64,000 nt of DNA, taken from Leclercia sp. AS011. Lineage in GTDB: Bacteria; Pseudomonadota; Gammaproteobacteria; Enterobacterales; Enterobacteriaceae. A program made the translations under genes and the position numbers. The stretch's first letter is position 1. Each line of letters opens with the position of its first letter. The stretch covers positions 1 to 64,000 of the forward strand of contig NZ_JBBCMA010000003.1 in assembly GCF_037152535.1 (NCBI RefSeq), in the 5' to 3' direction. The notes below the pieces were generated by a model. The model searched no databases. It worked only from the letters and a program-made list of their open reading frames with translations, and was not told the DNA's origin. This document shows, piece by piece, positions 39,928 to 50,679 of this stretch.

Positions 39928-40114
39928 GAGGGAATCTCCGAGATGCCGCCGCAGGCTGTAACCCTTGAACCCTTGGTTCAAGGTGAATGTGTCGTCATAG
40001 TTTTAAGGCTTCTCGGACGAACCGAGCATGCTCACCAACCATGGAGCGCCACATTCTTGTGGTATGAAATATCGGCTCAGGGGACTGGCCCGCATGCGAA
40101 CATCTCAGAGAAAT
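39928..40114 (-). ncRNA. ssrS: 6S RNA
   Basis: About 187 nt on the minus strand, from ATTTCTCTGAGATGTTCGC to GAGATTCCCTC. It closely follows E. coli 6S RNA, including the closing stem (CTCTGAGATG near the 5' end with CATCTCGGAG near the 3' end) and the large open bubble that mimics melted promoter DNA and binds sigma70 RNA polymerase. The ends were set by comparison with E. coli and may differ by a few bases. It is bounded by zapA upstream and fau downstream. Confidence 0.95.
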
Positions 40115-40155
40115 TTTTCCTTCAGGGTCACTCTACCATAGTAGACCACGAAGTG

Positions 40156-40551
<396 letters not shown>

Positions 40552-40652
40552 CTATAGCTACCCTGGCGGGTAGAAACAAGCCCTATTCTGGTTCACCAGG
40601 GTCCAAAGTGGTAGCATATCATGAATATTCCTCCCATTGATGACGAATGCTC

Positions 40653-41231
40653 ATGTCTATACAGAACGAAATGCCTGGTTACAACGAAGTTAGCCAGTTA
40701 CTGAACCAGCAGGGCGTGGGTTTAACCCCGGCTGAAATGCACGGTCTGATCAGCGGGATGCTGTGTGGTGGAAACAACGACAGCTCATGGCTGCCGCTGG
40801 TTCACGACCTGACGAACGAAGGGCTGGCATTCGGTCACGATCTCGCCCAGGCGTTGCGCAATATGCATGGCGCAACCAGCGATGCGCTCGAAGATGACGG
40901 CTTCCTTTTTCAGCTTTATCTGCCTGATGGGGACGACGTCAGCGTGTTCGATCGCGCCGATGCGCTGGCCGGTTGGGTCAACCACTACCTGTTAGGCCTG
41001 GGTGTGACGCAGCCTAAGCTGGAGAAAGTGACGGGCGAGGCGGGAGAAGCTATCGACGATCTGCGTAACATCGCTCAGCTGGGCTACGATGAAGACGAAG
41101 ACCAGGAAGAGCTGGAGATGTCTCTCGAGGAGATCATCGAGTACGTGCGCGTGGCGTCGCTGCTCTGCCACGATACGTTTACCCGGACCAAACCGACCGC
41201 GCCGGAAGTGCGCAAACCAACCTTACATTAA
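40653..41231 (+). CDS. ygfB: UPF0149 protein YgfB
   Basis: A 192-residue protein close to E. coli YgfB. The family core [18 protein letters not shown] is near 24, and an acidic stretch ([11 protein letters not shown]) near 143 is followed by E-Y-V-R-V. Its molecular role in enteric bacteria is unknown. The second ATG (40653) gives the E. coli N-terminus; an ATG two codons upstream is the alternative. It probably heads the ygfB-pepP-ubiH-ubiI operon. Confidence 0.93.
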   Translation: MSIQNEMPGYNEVSQLLNQQGVGLTPAEMHGLISGMLCGGNNDSSWLPLVHDLTNEGLAFGHDLAQALRNMHGATSDALEDDGFLFQLYLPDGDDVSVFDRADALAGWVNHYLLGLGVTQPKLEKVTGEAGEAIDDLRNIAQLGYDEDEDQEELEMSLEEIIEYVRVASLLCHDTFTRTKPTAPEVRKPTLH

Positions 41232-41252
41232 TAAAAATTCCAGGAGGGTGTC

Positions 41253-42566
41253 ATGACTCAGCAAGAGTATCTTCGCCGCCGTCAGGCGCTGCTGGCCACT
41301 ATGCAGCCGGGCAGCGCCGCGTTGATTTTTGCCGCACCGGAAGCCACGCGCAGCAACGATAGCGAATATCCGTACCGCCAGAGCAGTGATTTCTGGTACT
41401 TCACCGGCTTCAACGAGCCGGAGTCGGTGCTGGTGCTGATTAAAAGTCACGATACCCACAACCACAGCGTGCTGTTTAACCGCGTTCGCGATCTCACCGC
41501 CGAGATCTGGTTTGGCCGCCGTCTGGGCCAGAAGGCCGCGCCAGAGAAGCTGGGCGTGGATCGCGCTCTGGCGTTCAGCGAAATCAACGAGCAACTCTAT
41601 CAACTGCTCAACGGCCTGGACGTGATCTACCACGCGCAGGGCGAATATGCGTATGCGGATGAAATTGTCTTTGCCGCGCTGGATAAGCTGCGCAAAGGTT
41701 CCCGGCAAAACCTGAAAGCGCCGGCAACCCTGACCGACTGGCGTCCTGCCGTTCACGAGCTGCGTCTGTTTAAGTCAGAAGAAGAGCTGGATGTAATGCG
41801 TCGCGCGGGGGAGATCAGCGCCCTGGCCCATACCCGGGCGATGCAAAAATGCCGTCCGGGAATGTTCGAATATCAGCTGGAAGGCGAAATTCACCATGAA
41901 TTCACCCGCCACGGCGCACGCTATCCGGCCTATAACACCATCGTCGGCGGTGGGGAAAACGGCTGCATTCTCCATTACACCGAAAACGAGTCTGAGCTGC
42001 GGGATGGCGATCTGGTGCTGATCGATGCCGGATGTGAATTTAACGGCTATGCCGGAGATATCACCCGCACCTTCCCGGTCAACGGCAAATTCACCCCGGC
42101 CCAACGCGCCATCTACGATATCGTCCTGCAATCGCTGGACACCGCACTGATGCTGTTCCGCCCGGGCACCTCCATTCAGGAAGTCACTGGCGAAGTGGTG
42201 CGGATTATGATTAGCGGGCTGGTGGAGCTGGGGATCCTTAAGGGCGACGTCGATCAGTTGATCGCCGAGAACGCTCACCGTCCCTTCTTTATGCATGGCC
42301 TGAGCCACTGGCTGGGGCTGGATGTGCACGACGTGGGCGTCTATGGTCCGGAACGCTCCCGCGTGCTGGAGCCGGGAATGGTGCTGACCGTTGAGCCTGG
42401 GCTCTACATCGCCCCGGATGCCGATGTGCCCGCCGAATATCGCGGGATTGGCATTCGTATTGAAGATGACATCCTCATCACTGAATCCGGTAACGAAAAC
42501 CTGACCGCTTCGGTGGTGAAAAACGCAGACGAGATTGAAGCCCTGATGGCGGCGGCTCGCCCATGA
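41253..42566 (+). CDS. pepP: Xaa-Pro aminopeptidase II
   Basis: Removes N-terminal residues next to proline; a dimetal (Mn2+) enzyme of family M24B. It has 437 residues, four fewer than I recall for E. coli, the difference lying at the N-terminus. The C-terminal pita-bread domain carries metal ligands in L-I-D-A-G-C-E near 257, A-G-D-I-T-R near 269, G-L-S-H-W-L-G-L near 348, E-P-G near 379 and R-I-E-D-D near 402. The start follows AGGAGGG. It overlaps ubiH by four bases. Confidence 0.95.
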   Translation: MTQQEYLRRRQALLATMQPGSAALIFAAPEATRSNDSEYPYRQSSDFWYFTGFNEPESVLVLIKSHDTHNHSVLFNRVRDLTAEIWFGRRLGQKAAPEKLGVDRALAFSEINEQLYQLLNGLDVIYHAQGEYAYADEIVFAALDKLRKGSRQNLKAPATLTDWRPAVHELRLFKSEEELDVMRRAGEISALAHTRAMQKCRPGMFEYQLEGEIHHEFTRHGARYPAYNTIVGGGENGCILHYTENESELRDGDLVLIDAGCEFNGYAGDITRTFPVNGKFTPAQRAIYDIVLQSLDTALMLFRPGTSIQEVTGEVVRIMISGLVELGILKGDVDQLIAENAHRPFFMHGLSHWLGLDVHDVGVYGPERSRVLEPGMVLTVEPGLYIAPDADVPAEYRGIGIRIEDDILITESGNENLTASVVKNADEIEALMAAARP

Positions 42567-43741
42567 GCATCATCATCGTTGGCGGAGGCATGACGGGGGC
42601 GACCCTGGCGCTGGCGATCTCCTCCCTGACCCAGGGCAAGCTGCCGGTTCATCTGGTTGAGGCCGTGGCACCGCAGTCGAGCAGCCATCCGGGGTTTGAT
42701 GGCCGTGCCATCGCCCTGGCGCAGGGCACCTGCCAGCAGCTGGCCCGCAGCGGGATCTGGCAGGCGATTGCCGATTGCGCCACCGCTATCGAAACCGTTC
42801 ATGTCAGCGACCGGGGCCATGCCGGGTTTGTTACCCTTGAGGCGCAGGATTATCGTATTGATGCGCTGGGGCAGGTGGTTGAGCTGCACGACGTGGGTCT
42901 GCGTCTGTTCCGCCTGTTGCAGGACGCCCCCGGCGTGACGCTGCATTGCCCGGCGCGCGTGGAGCACTTCACCCGCAGCGAAACCTCGGTCAGCGTCACG
43001 CTGGATGACGGCAGTACGCTCGAAGGGCAACTGCTGGTGGCAGCCGACGGCTCCCGTTCGGCGCTCGGCCAGCAGTGTGGGATCCAGTGGCAGCAGCAGC
43101 CGTACCAGCAGTTGGCGGTGATCGCCAACGTGGCTACCGCCGAGCCGCACCGTGGCCGCGCCTTTGAACGTTTTACCCAGCACGGCCCGCTGGCCATGCT
43201 GCCCATGTCGCAGGGGCGCAGCTCGCTGGTCTGGTGCCATCCGCTGGACAAGGCGGATGAGGTGCAGGCCTGGTCTGACGAACGCTTCTGCACCGAGCTG
43301 CAAAAGGCCTTTGGCTGGCGGCTTGGGCGCATCACTCATGCCGGAAAACGCTCGGTCTATCCGCTGGCATTAACCACGGCGTCACAGTCCATCTCCCATC
43401 GCGTCGCGCTGGTGGGCAATGCGGCGCAGACGCTACACCCCATCGCCGGACAGGGTTTTAACCTCGGGCTGCGCGATGTGATGAGCCTTGCCGAAACCCT
43501 GGCGCAGGCCTTTGCCCAACAGCAGGATTGCGGCGCGTATCCGGTGCTGAGCCAGTATCAGAGACGACGTCAGGCAGATAAAGAGGCCACCATCGGCGTG
43601 ACCGATGGGCTGGTGCATCTGTTTGCCAATCGCTGGGCACCGCTGGTCGCAGGGCGTAATCTCGGGCTGATGGCGATGGAATTATTCATTCCGGCACGTG
43701 ATGTGCTGGCGCAGAGGACTCTCGGTTGGGTCGCTCGCTAA
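42563..43741 (+). CDS. ubiH: 2-octaprenyl-6-methoxyphenol hydroxylase
   Basis: A flavin monooxygenase of ubiquinone biosynthesis that hydroxylates ring carbon C1. It has 392 residues. The FAD dinucleotide motif I-V-G-G-G-M-T-G-A is near 5, and the second FAD motif V-G-N-A-A-Q-T-L-H-P-I-A-G-Q-G-F-N-L-G near 288 marks the UbiH/UbiF/VisC subfamily. The ATG overlaps the pepP stop, so translation is coupled. Next to ubiI, it forms a pair of related hydroxylases. Confidence 0.95.
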   Translation: MSIIIVGGGMTGATLALAISSLTQGKLPVHLVEAVAPQSSSHPGFDGRAIALAQGTCQQLARSGIWQAIADCATAIETVHVSDRGHAGFVTLEAQDYRIDALGQVVELHDVGLRLFRLLQDAPGVTLHCPARVEHFTRSETSVSVTLDDGSTLEGQLLVAADGSRSALGQQCGIQWQQQPYQQLAVIANVATAEPHRGRAFERFTQHGPLAMLPMSQGRSSLVWCHPLDKADEVQAWSDERFCTELQKAFGWRLGRITHAGKRSVYPLALTTASQSISHRVALVGNAAQTLHPIAGQGFNLGLRDVMSLAETLAQAFAQQQDCGAYPVLSQYQRRRQADKEATIGVTDGLVHLFANRWAPLVAGRNLGLMAMELFIPARDVLAQRTLGWVAR

Positions 43742-43753
43742 GGAGTAAACAAA

Positions 43754-44956
43754 GTGCAGAATGTTGATGTTGCCATTGTCGGTGGCGGAATGGTAGGACT
43801 GGCGCTGGCCTGCGGTCTGCAGGGCAGCGGTCTGCGCGTGGCGGTGCTGGAGCAGAAAGAGCCTCAGCCTGTCGCTCTCGATGCGCCGCCGGAACTCCGG
43901 GTCTCGGCGATTAACGCCGCCAGCGAAAAGCTGCTGACCCGCATCGGCGTCTGGTCAGATATTATTGCCCAGCGCGCCAGCTGCTATCACGGGATGGAAG
44001 TGTGGGATAAAGACAGCTTCGGGCATATCGCCTTTGATGATGAGAGCATGGGCTACAGCCATCTTGGTCATATCATCGAAAATGCGGTGATCCACCATGC
44101 GCTATGGCAAAAAGCGCAGCAGTGCAGCGACGTGACGCTGATTGCCCCCGCGCAGCTGCAGCAGGTGGCATGGGGCGAAAACGACGCCTTTATCACCCTG
44201 CAAAGCGGCGACATGCTCACCGCGCGTCTGGTGGTGGGGGCCGATGGCGCAAACTCCTGGCTGCGTAACAAAGCCGACATTCCGCTGACATACTGGGACT
44301 ATCGCCATCATGCGCTGGTCGCCACCATCCGCACCGCGGAGCCGCATCAGGCCGTGGCCCGGCAGATTTTTCACAACGATGGCATCCTCGCCTTCCTGCC
44401 TCTCAGCGATCCGCATCTCTGCTCGATCGTCTGGTCGCTTTCGCCCGAGAAGGCGCAGCAGATGCAGGAGGCATCAACCGACGAGTTTAATCAGGCCCTG
44501 TGCGTGGCCTTTGATAACCGGCTGGGGCTCTGCGCCGTCGAAAGCGAGCGTCAGGTGTTCCCGTTAACCGGCCGCTATGCGCGCCAGTTCGCGGCGCACC
44601 GTCTGGCGCTGGTGGGCGACGCGGCGCACACCATTCATCCGCTGGCCGGGCAGGGCGTGAACCTGGGCTTTATGGATGCCGCCGAGCTGGTGAACGAACT
44701 GCGCCGCCTGCACCGTGAGGGCAAGGATATCGGTCAGCATCTCTACCTGCGCCGGTACGAGCGCAGCCGTAAGCACAGCGCGGCGATGATGCTGGCGGGC
44801 ATGCAGGGGTTCCGTGAACTCTTTGCCGGTGCCAATCCGGCGAAAAAACTGCTGCGCGATCTCGGCCTGAAACTGGCTGATACCCTCCCGGGCGTCAAAC
44901 CACAGCTCCTGCGTCAGGCAATGGGTCTTAACGATCTTCCCGACTGGCTACGTTAA
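43754..44956 (+). CDS. ubiI: 2-octaprenylphenol hydroxylase UbiI (VisC)
   Basis: A flavin monooxygenase that hydroxylates C5 of the ubiquinone ring. It has 400 residues, as in E. coli. The N-terminal FAD motif I-V-G-G-G-M-V-G-L is near 8, and V-G-D-A-A-H-T-I-H-P-L-A-G-Q-G-V-N-L-G is near 288. The start is GTG at 43754, preceded by AAGGAG. It is paralogous to ubiH, 12 bp upstream, and ends the operon. Confidence 0.95.
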   Translation: MQNVDVAIVGGGMVGLALACGLQGSGLRVAVLEQKEPQPVALDAPPELRVSAINAASEKLLTRIGVWSDIIAQRASCYHGMEVWDKDSFGHIAFDDESMGYSHLGHIIENAVIHHALWQKAQQCSDVTLIAPAQLQQVAWGENDAFITLQSGDMLTARLVVGADGANSWLRNKADIPLTYWDYRHHALVATIRTAEPHQAVARQIFHNDGILAFLPLSDPHLCSIVWSLSPEKAQQMQEASTDEFNQALCVAFDNRLGLCAVESERQVFPLTGRYARQFAAHRLALVGDAAHTIHPLAGQGVNLGFMDAAELVNELRRLHREGKDIGQHLYLRRYERSRKHSAAMMLAGMQGFRELFAGANPAKKLLRDLGLKLADTLPGVKPQLLRQAMGLNDLPDWLR

Positions 44957-45353
44957 TCTCGATCCCCGTCACACTTTGTTTACCCGGCCTCTGCGCCGGG
45001 TAAATATCCTCGTTTGAAATAATCTAATTTCACGCTCTTTTTCGCATTAGAAAATGTAATCTCACTATTTTTATGTTACGGAAATTCTGGTGGTTTTTCC
45101 GCGCGAAATATCGTCATATGCGCAATCCTGTCGACTGGATAGTAATTTAATGCGGGTTTAATCGCATTTTGCCAGTCAATAACTCTGTAGTCTTTCCCGC
45201 GTTTTTTGGTCATAAGCTAATGTGATGGCCCATTTTACCTTATGGTTAACCGCCGGTTTCGGTGGTAAGTTCAGGTAAAAGAGAACGTTTGCGTCGGTGC
45301 CTGCTAACGGGGCCGACACCGGGTTTCACGGTGAATTTTTCAACGAGGAAAAG
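44957..45353. other. gcvT control region
   Basis: About 400 bp without a gene. A REP-like hairpin (TTTACCCGGC...GCCGGGTAAA) follows ubiI near 44985-45005. Three CTAAT motifs (45024-45028, reverse at 45046-45050, and 45217-45221) fit the GcvA recognition core described for E. coli gcvT, and a PurR box is at 45279-45294. Confidence 0.55.
45279..45294. promoter_or_regulatory. PurR box upstream of gcvT
   Basis: On the minus strand ACGCAAACGTTCTCTT matches the PurR consensus ACGCAAACGTTTTCNT except at one position. PurR represses the gcv operon in E. coli. Confidence 0.65.
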
Positions 45354-46448
45354 ATGGCTCAACAGACTCCTTTGTACGAACAGCACGTGTTATGCGGCGC
45401 CCGCATGGTGGACTTCCACGGCTGGATGATGCCGCTGCACTACGGCTCGCAAATTGATGAGCACCACGCGGTGCGCACCGATGCCGGTATGTTCGACGTC
45501 TCGCATATGACCATTGTCGATCTGCATGGCAGCCGCACCCGGGAGTTTCTGCGTTATCTGCTGGCAAACGACGTGGCGAAACTGACGAAGCCGGGCAAAG
45601 CGCTCTATTCCGGCATGCTGAATGCCTCCGGCGGCGTGATTGACGACCTGATTGTTTATTACTTCACCGAAGATTTCTTCCGCCTCGTTGTTAACTCCGC
45701 CACCCGTGAAAAAGACCTCGCCTGGATCACCCAACACGCCGAACCTTACGCCATCGACATCACCGTGCGTGACGATCTGGCGCTGATCGCCGTGCAGGGG
45801 CCGAACGCGCAGGCGAAAGCCGCGTCCCTGTTCACTGACGAACAGCGTCAAGCCACCGACGGCATGAAGCCGTTCTTTGGCGTGCAGGCGGGCGATCTGT
45901 TTATCGCCACCACCGGCTACACCGGTGAAGCGGGCTATGAAATTGCGATGCCGAACGAAAAAGCGACCGATTTCTGGCGTGCGCTGGTGGAGGCGGGCGT
46001 GAAGCCAGCCGGTCTGGGCGCGCGCGATACGCTGCGTCTGGAAGCCGGGATGAATTTGTACGGCCAGGAGATGGACGAAGGCGTCTCTCCGCTGGCGGCC
46101 AACATGGGCTGGACCATTGCATGGGAACCGGCTGACCGCGACTTTATCGGTCGTGAAGTGCTGGAACAGCAGCGTGAGAAGGGCACCGAACAGCTGGTTG
46201 GCCTGGTGATGACCGAGAAGGGCGTGCTGCGCGGCGAGCTGCCGGTGCGTTTCACCGATGCCAATGGCAACCACTGCGAAGGCATTATCACCAGCGGCAC
46301 CTTCTCCCCGACGCTGGGCTACAGTATTGCTCTGGCGCGTGTGCCGGCGGGCATTGGCGAGACTGCCGTGGTGCAGATCCGCAACCGCGAAATGCCGGTC
46401 CGCGTGACCAAACCGATTTTTGTTCGCGCCGGTAAGCCGGTCGCCTAA
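45354..46448 (+). CDS. gcvT: Glycine cleavage system T protein (aminomethyltransferase)
   Basis: Moves the methylene carbon from the H-protein aminomethyl-lipoyl group to THF, releasing ammonia. It has 364 residues, as in E. coli, and starts [10 protein letters not shown]. Folate-binding segments include V-D-F-H-G-W-M-M-P near 23 and [12 protein letters not shown] near 220. A longer in-frame reading from 45297 is not supported; the start at 45354 follows ACGAGGAAA. It is the first gene of gcvTHP. Confidence 0.97.
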   Translation: MAQQTPLYEQHVLCGARMVDFHGWMMPLHYGSQIDEHHAVRTDAGMFDVSHMTIVDLHGSRTREFLRYLLANDVAKLTKPGKALYSGMLNASGGVIDDLIVYYFTEDFFRLVVNSATREKDLAWITQHAEPYAIDITVRDDLALIAVQGPNAQAKAASLFTDEQRQATDGMKPFFGVQAGDLFIATTGYTGEAGYEIAMPNEKATDFWRALVEAGVKPAGLGARDTLRLEAGMNLYGQEMDEGVSPLAANMGWTIAWEPADRDFIGREVLEQQREKGTEQLVGLVMTEKGVLRGELPVRFTDANGNHCEGIITSGTFSPTLGYSIALARVPAGIGETAVVQIRNREMPVRVTKPIFVRAGKPVA

Positions 46449-46471
46449 TTATTTTTATCAGGAGAAATTCA

Positions 46472-46861
46472 ATGAGCAATGTGCCAGCAGAACTGAAATA
46501 CAGCAAAGAACACGAGTGGCTGCGCAAAGAAGCCGACGGCACTTACACCGTAGGTATCACCGAGCACGCGCAAGAGCTGCTGGGCGACATGGTGTTTGTT
46601 GACCTGCCTGAAGTGGGCGCAACCGTCAGCGCGGGCGATGACTGCGCCGTGGCGGAGTCGGTAAAAGCGGCTTCTGACATCTACGCACCGGTAAGCGGAG
46701 AGATTGTTGCCGTGAACGATGCGCTGAGCGATTCGCCGGAGCTGGTGAACAGCGAGCCGTATGGCGAAGGCTGGATCTTCAAAATCAAAGCCAGCGACGA
46801 TGCGGAAGTTGCCGCGCTGCTGGATGCGACTGCGTACGAAGCCTTACTGGAAGACGAATAA
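46472..46861 (+). CDS. gcvH: Glycine cleavage system H protein
   Basis: Carries the aminomethyl group between GcvP, GcvT and Lpd on a lipoyl arm. It has 129 residues, as in E. coli. The lipoylated lysine is Lys65 in E-S-V-K-A-A-S-D-I. The start follows CAGGAGA. A REP pair of about 75 bp lies between it and gcvP, inside the operon. Confidence 0.97.
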   Translation: MSNVPAELKYSKEHEWLRKEADGTYTVGITEHAQELLGDMVFVDLPEVGATVSAGDDCAVAESVKAASDIYAPVSGEIVAVNDALSDSPELVNSEPYGEGWIFKIKASDDAEVAALLDATAYEALLEDE

Positions 46862-46865
46862 TGTT

Positions 46866-46938
46866 GTGCCGGATGGCGCTGCGCTGATCCGGCCTACAGG
46901 ACAACGTAGGCCCGGTAAGCGTTAGCGCCACCGGGCAA
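46866..46938. repeat. BIME (REP pair) inside the gcv operon
   Basis: GTGCCGGATGGCGCTGCGCTGATCCGGCCTAC and GTAGGCCCGGTAAGCGTTAGCGCCACCGGGC are inverted REP units between gcvH and gcvP, five bases after the gcvH stop. Confidence 0.85.
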
Positions 46939-46988
46939 CAGAGTTACAGACAACTACGATTCACTGCACGTTTCAGGAACCATCGCTC

Positions 46989-49862
46989 ATGACACAGACT
47001 TTAAGCCAGCTTGAAAACCGTGGCGCCTTCATTGAACGTCACATTGGGCCGGATGCTCAACAACAGCAGGAGATGCTGAAGACGGTTGGCGCGGATTCGC
47101 TCGACGCACTGATCGGCCAGATCGTGCCAAAGGATATTCAGCTCGCCACCCCGCCGCAGGTGGGTGAATCGACCACTGAATACGCCGCGCTGGCGGAACT
47201 GAAAGGCATTGCCAGCCTGAACAAGCGCTTTAAGTCTTACATTGGCATGGGCTATACCAACGTGCAGTTACCGCCGGTGATCCTGCGAAACATGCTGGAA
47301 AACCCGGGCTGGTACACCGCGTACACCCCGTATCAGCCGGAAGTGTCTCAGGGCCGTCTGGAAGCGCTGCTGAACTTCCAGCAGGTTACCCTGGATCTGA
47401 CCGGTCTGGACATCGCCTCAGCTTCGCTGCTGGATGAAGCCACTGCCGCCGCAGAAGCCATGGCGATGGCAAAACGCGTCAGCAAACTGAAGGGCGCAAA
47501 CCGCTTCTTCGTTGCCGCCGATGTTCACCCGCAAACCCTCGACGTAGTACGTACTCGTGCTGAGACCTTTGGCTTTGAAGTGATTGTTGATGACGCTGAT
47601 AAAGTGCTGGATCACCAGGATGTGTTCGGCGTGCTGCTGCAACAGGTGGGCACTACCGGTGAAGTACATGACTACAGCACTCTGATTACCGACCTGAAAG
47701 CACGCAAAATCGTGGTCAGCGTGGCGGCCGATTTTATGGCGCTGGTGCTGTTAACTGCCCCAGGCAAACAGGGTGCAGACATCGTCTTCGGCTCTGCACA
47801 GCGCTTCGGCGTGCCGATGGGCTACGGCGGCCCACACGCGGCCTTCTTCGCCGCGAAAGATGAATTCAAACGCTCCATGCCAGGCCGTATTATCGGCGTA
47901 TCGAAAGATGCTGCCGGTAACACCGCCCTGCGCATGGCGATGCAGACTCGCGAGCAGCACATTCGTCGTGAGAAAGCGAACTCCAACATCTGTACCTCGC
48001 AGGTGCTGCTGGCCAACATTGCCAGCCTGTACGCCGTCTTCCACGGCCCGGTGGGTCTGAAGCGTATCGCCAGCCGTATTCATCGTCTGGCCGATATCCT
48101 GGCCTGCGGCCTGCAGCAGAAAGGACAAAAACTGCGCCACGCGCACTTCTTCGATACCCTGTGTGTTGAAGTGGCCGACAAAGCGGCCGTGCTGGCGCGG
48201 GCTGAAGCCGCAGAGATTAACCTGCGCAGCGACATCCTGAATGCCGTGAGCATCACCCTGGATGAGACCACCACCCGCGACGATCTGCAGGTTCTGTTTA
48301 ACGTCCTGCTGGGCGACGGTCATGGCCTGAATGTGGATAGCCTCGACAAAGAGGTGGCCCATGACAGCCGCTCCATCCAGCAGACCATGCAGCGCAACGA
48401 CGCCATCCTGACCCATCCGGTCTTTAACCGCTACCACAGCGAAACCGAGATGATGCGCTATATGCACTCGCTGGAGCGCAAGGATCTGGCGCTGAATCAG
48501 GCGATGATCCCGCTGGGCTCCTGCACCATGAAGCTGAACGCCGCCGCCGAGATGATCCCGATCACCTGGCCGGAATTCGCTGAACTGCACCCGTTCTGCC
48601 CGGCAGATCAGGCGGAAGGCTATCATATGATGATTAACCAGCTTTCCGACTGGCTGGTGAAGCTGACTGGCTACGACGCTCTCTGCATGCAGCCAAACTC
48701 CGGCGCGCAGGGTGAATACGCGGGCCTGCTGGCCATCCGTCACTATCACGAGAGCCGCAACGAAGGCCATCGCGATATCTGCCTGATCCCAAGCTCTGCC
48801 CACGGCACCAACCCGGCATCGGCCCAGATGGCAGGGATGGAAGTGGTGGTCGTCGCCTGTGATAAGAACGGCAACATCGATCTGGCTGACCTGCGTGCCA
48901 AAGCAGAGCAGACCCGCGATAAGCTCTCCTGCATCATGGTGACCTATCCGTCCACCCACGGGGTGTACGAAGAGACCATTCGTGAGGTGTGCGAGATCGT
49001 GCATGAGCACGGCGGCCAGGTTTACCTCGATGGTGCCAACATGAACGCCCAGGTGGGCATCACCACGCCAGGCTTTATCGGCGCGGACGTATCGCACCTG
49101 AACCTGCACAAAACCTTCTGCATTCCGCACGGCGGTGGCGGCCCGGGCATGGGGCCGATTGGCGTGAAAGCGCACCTGGCCCCGTTCGTACCGGGTCACA
49201 GCGTAGTACAGATCGAAGGCATGCTGACCCGTCAGGGCGCAGTCTCTGCGGCACCGTTCGGCAGCGCCTCCATCCTGCCAATCAGCTGGATGTATATCCG
49301 CATGATGGGCGCGGAAGGGCTGAAGCAGGCGAGCCAGGTGGCGATCCTCAATGCCAACTACATTGCAACGCGTCTGAAATCCGCCTTCCCGGTGCTCTAC
49401 ACCGGCCGCGATGGTCGTGTGGCGCACGAGTGCATTCTGGATATTCGTCCGCTGAAAGAGCAGACCGGCATCAGCGAACTGGACATTGCCAAGCGCCTGA
49501 TCGACTACGGCTTCCATGCGCCAACCATGTCGTTCCCGGTCGCGGGCACGCTGATGGTTGAGCCAACCGAATCCGAAAGCAAAGCCGAACTGGACCGCTT
49601 TATCGACGCGATGCTGGCGATCCGCATGGAGATCGACCGCGTGCAGGACGGCGAATGGACGCTGGAAGACAACCCGCTGGTCAACGCCCCGCACACCCAG
49701 CACGAACTGGTGGCGGAGTGGAATCACGCTTACTCTCGTGAGCTGGCGGTCTTCCCGGCAGGCGTTGCCAACAAGTACTGGCCGACCGTGAAGCGTCTTG
49801 ATGATGTCTACGGCGACCGCAACCTGTTCTGCTCCTGCGTGCCGATGAGCGAATACCAGTAA
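46989..49862 (+). CDS. gcvP: Glycine dehydrogenase (decarboxylating), P protein
   Basis: Decarboxylates glycine and passes the aminomethyl group to lipoyl-GcvH; PLP-dependent. It has 957 residues, as in E. coli. The two halves are homologous, typical of the fused P protein. The PLP lysine lies in [18 protein letters not shown] near residue 706. Other landmarks are L-G-S-C-T-M-K-L-N near 509 and P-S-T-H-G-V-Y near 645. It ends the gcvTHP operon and is followed by a REP and ygfF. Confidence 0.97.
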   Translation: MTQTLSQLENRGAFIERHIGPDAQQQQEMLKTVGADSLDALIGQIVPKDIQLATPPQVGESTTEYAALAELKGIASLNKRFKSYIGMGYTNVQLPPVILRNMLENPGWYTAYTPYQPEVSQGRLEALLNFQQVTLDLTGLDIASASLLDEATAAAEAMAMAKRVSKLKGANRFFVAADVHPQTLDVVRTRAETFGFEVIVDDADKVLDHQDVFGVLLQQVGTTGEVHDYSTLITDLKARKIVVSVAADFMALVLLTAPGKQGADIVFGSAQRFGVPMGYGGPHAAFFAAKDEFKRSMPGRIIGVSKDAAGNTALRMAMQTREQHIRREKANSNICTSQVLLANIASLYAVFHGPVGLKRIASRIHRLADILACGLQQKGQKLRHAHFFDTLCVEVADKAAVLARAEAAEINLRSDILNAVSITLDETTTRDDLQVLFNVLLGDGHGLNVDSLDKEVAHDSRSIQQTMQRNDAILTHPVFNRYHSETEMMRYMHSLERKDLALNQAMIPLGSCTMKLNAAAEMIPITWPEFAELHPFCPADQAEGYHMMINQLSDWLVKLTGYDALCMQPNSGAQGEYAGLLAIRHYHESRNEGHRDICLIPSSAHGTNPASAQMAGMEVVVVACDKNGNIDLADLRAKAEQTRDKLSCIMVTYPSTHGVYEETIREVCEIVHEHGGQVYLDGANMNAQVGITTPGFIGADVSHLNLHKTFCIPHGGGGPGMGPIGVKAHLAPFVPGHSVVQIEGMLTRQGAVSAAPFGSASILPISWMYIRMMGAEGLKQASQVAILNANYIATRLKSAFPVLYTGRDGRVAHECILDIRPLKEQTGISELDIAKRLIDYGFHAPTMSFPVAGTLMVEPTESESKAELDRFIDAMLAIRMEIDRVQDGEWTLEDNPLVNAPHTQHELVAEWNHAYSRELAVFPAGVANKYWPTVKRLDDVYGDRNLFCSCVPMSEYQ

Positions 49863-49883
49863 TATCGATGGTGTAGTAATGTA

Positions 49884-49920
49884 AGCCGGGTAAGGCGAAG
49901 CCGCCACCCGGCTTTTTTTA
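49884..49920. repeat. REP element after gcvP
   Basis: GTAAGCCGGGTAAGGCGAAGCCGCCACCCGGC followed by TTTTTTTA: a REP that doubles as a terminator after the gcv operon. Confidence 0.8.
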
Positions 49921-49933
49921 TGGGGAGAATAGA

Positions 49934-50677
49934 ATGGGTATTGCACTTGTAACCGGCGCCAGCCGTGGTATCGGCAAAGCGACCGCACTGCAGCTGGCAC
50001 GCGAAGGCTACACCGTGGCGGTGAATTATCACCACAACATCAAAGCCGCGACTGACGTGATTGCGCAGATTGTGGAAGAGGGCGGCAAGGCCCTGGCCGT
50101 GCGGGCGGATATCAGCGATGAAGCCCAGGTGATGGCGATGTTCGACAGCCTCGACCGTGAAGGTGAACCCCTCACCGCGCTGGTGAACAATGCCGGGATC
50201 CTGTTCGAGCAGAGCACCATCGAAAATCTCTCTGCCGAGCGCATTAACCGGGTGCTGGCCACCAACGTGACCGGCTATTTTCTCTGCTGTCGCGAGGCGG
50301 TGAAACGCATGGCGCTGAAGCATGGCGGAAAAGGCGGGGCGATTGTGAACGTCTCGTCCGCGGCCTCACGCCTCGGCGCACCGGGGGAGTATGTGGATTA
50401 CGCCGCCTCGAAAGGTGCCGTGGACTCCCTTACCACCGGGCTGGCGCTGGAAGTGGCGGCGCAGGGCATTCGCGTTAACTGCGTGCGGCCTGGCCTGATT
50501 TATACCGACATTCACGCCTCCGGCGGCGAGCCGGGGCGTGTGGATCGGGTTAAGTCGATGCTGCCGATGCAGCGTGGCGGTCAGCCGGAGGAGGTCGCCC
50601 AGGCCATCGTCTGGCTGCTGAGCGACAAAGCCTCCTATGTCACCGGTAGCTTCCTCGAGCTGGCTGGCGGCAAATAA
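49934..50677 (+). CDS. ygfF: Short-chain dehydrogenase/reductase YgfF
   Basis: A 247-residue NAD(P)-dependent SDR, close to E. coli YgfF. The cofactor motif is V-T-G-A-S-R-G-I-G-K at 6-15, followed by N-N-A-G-I near 88 and the catalytic Y-V-D-Y-A-A-S-K near 155. Ser before it (V-S-S-A-A) completes the triad. Its substrate is unknown. The REP at 49884-49920 separates it from gcvP. It is convergent with scsD: the stop codons are only two bases apart. Confidence 0.93.
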   Translation: MGIALVTGASRGIGKATALQLAREGYTVAVNYHHNIKAATDVIAQIVEEGGKALAVRADISDEAQVMAMFDSLDREGEPLTALVNNAGILFEQSTIENLSAERINRVLATNVTGYFLCCREAVKRMALKHGGKGGAIVNVSSAASRLGAPGEYVDYAASKGAVDSLTTGLALEVAAQGIRVNCVRPGLIYTDIHASGGEPGRVDRVKSMLPMQRGGQPEEVAQAIVWLLSDKASYVTGSFLELAGGK

Positions 50678-50679
50678 GG

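Noticed and set aside
47751-50000. Minus-strand ORF of 749 codons across gcvP
   Set aside because: Antisense shadow caused by G/C-rich third codon positions in gcvP; composition is His/Arg/Gln-rich without a fold signature.
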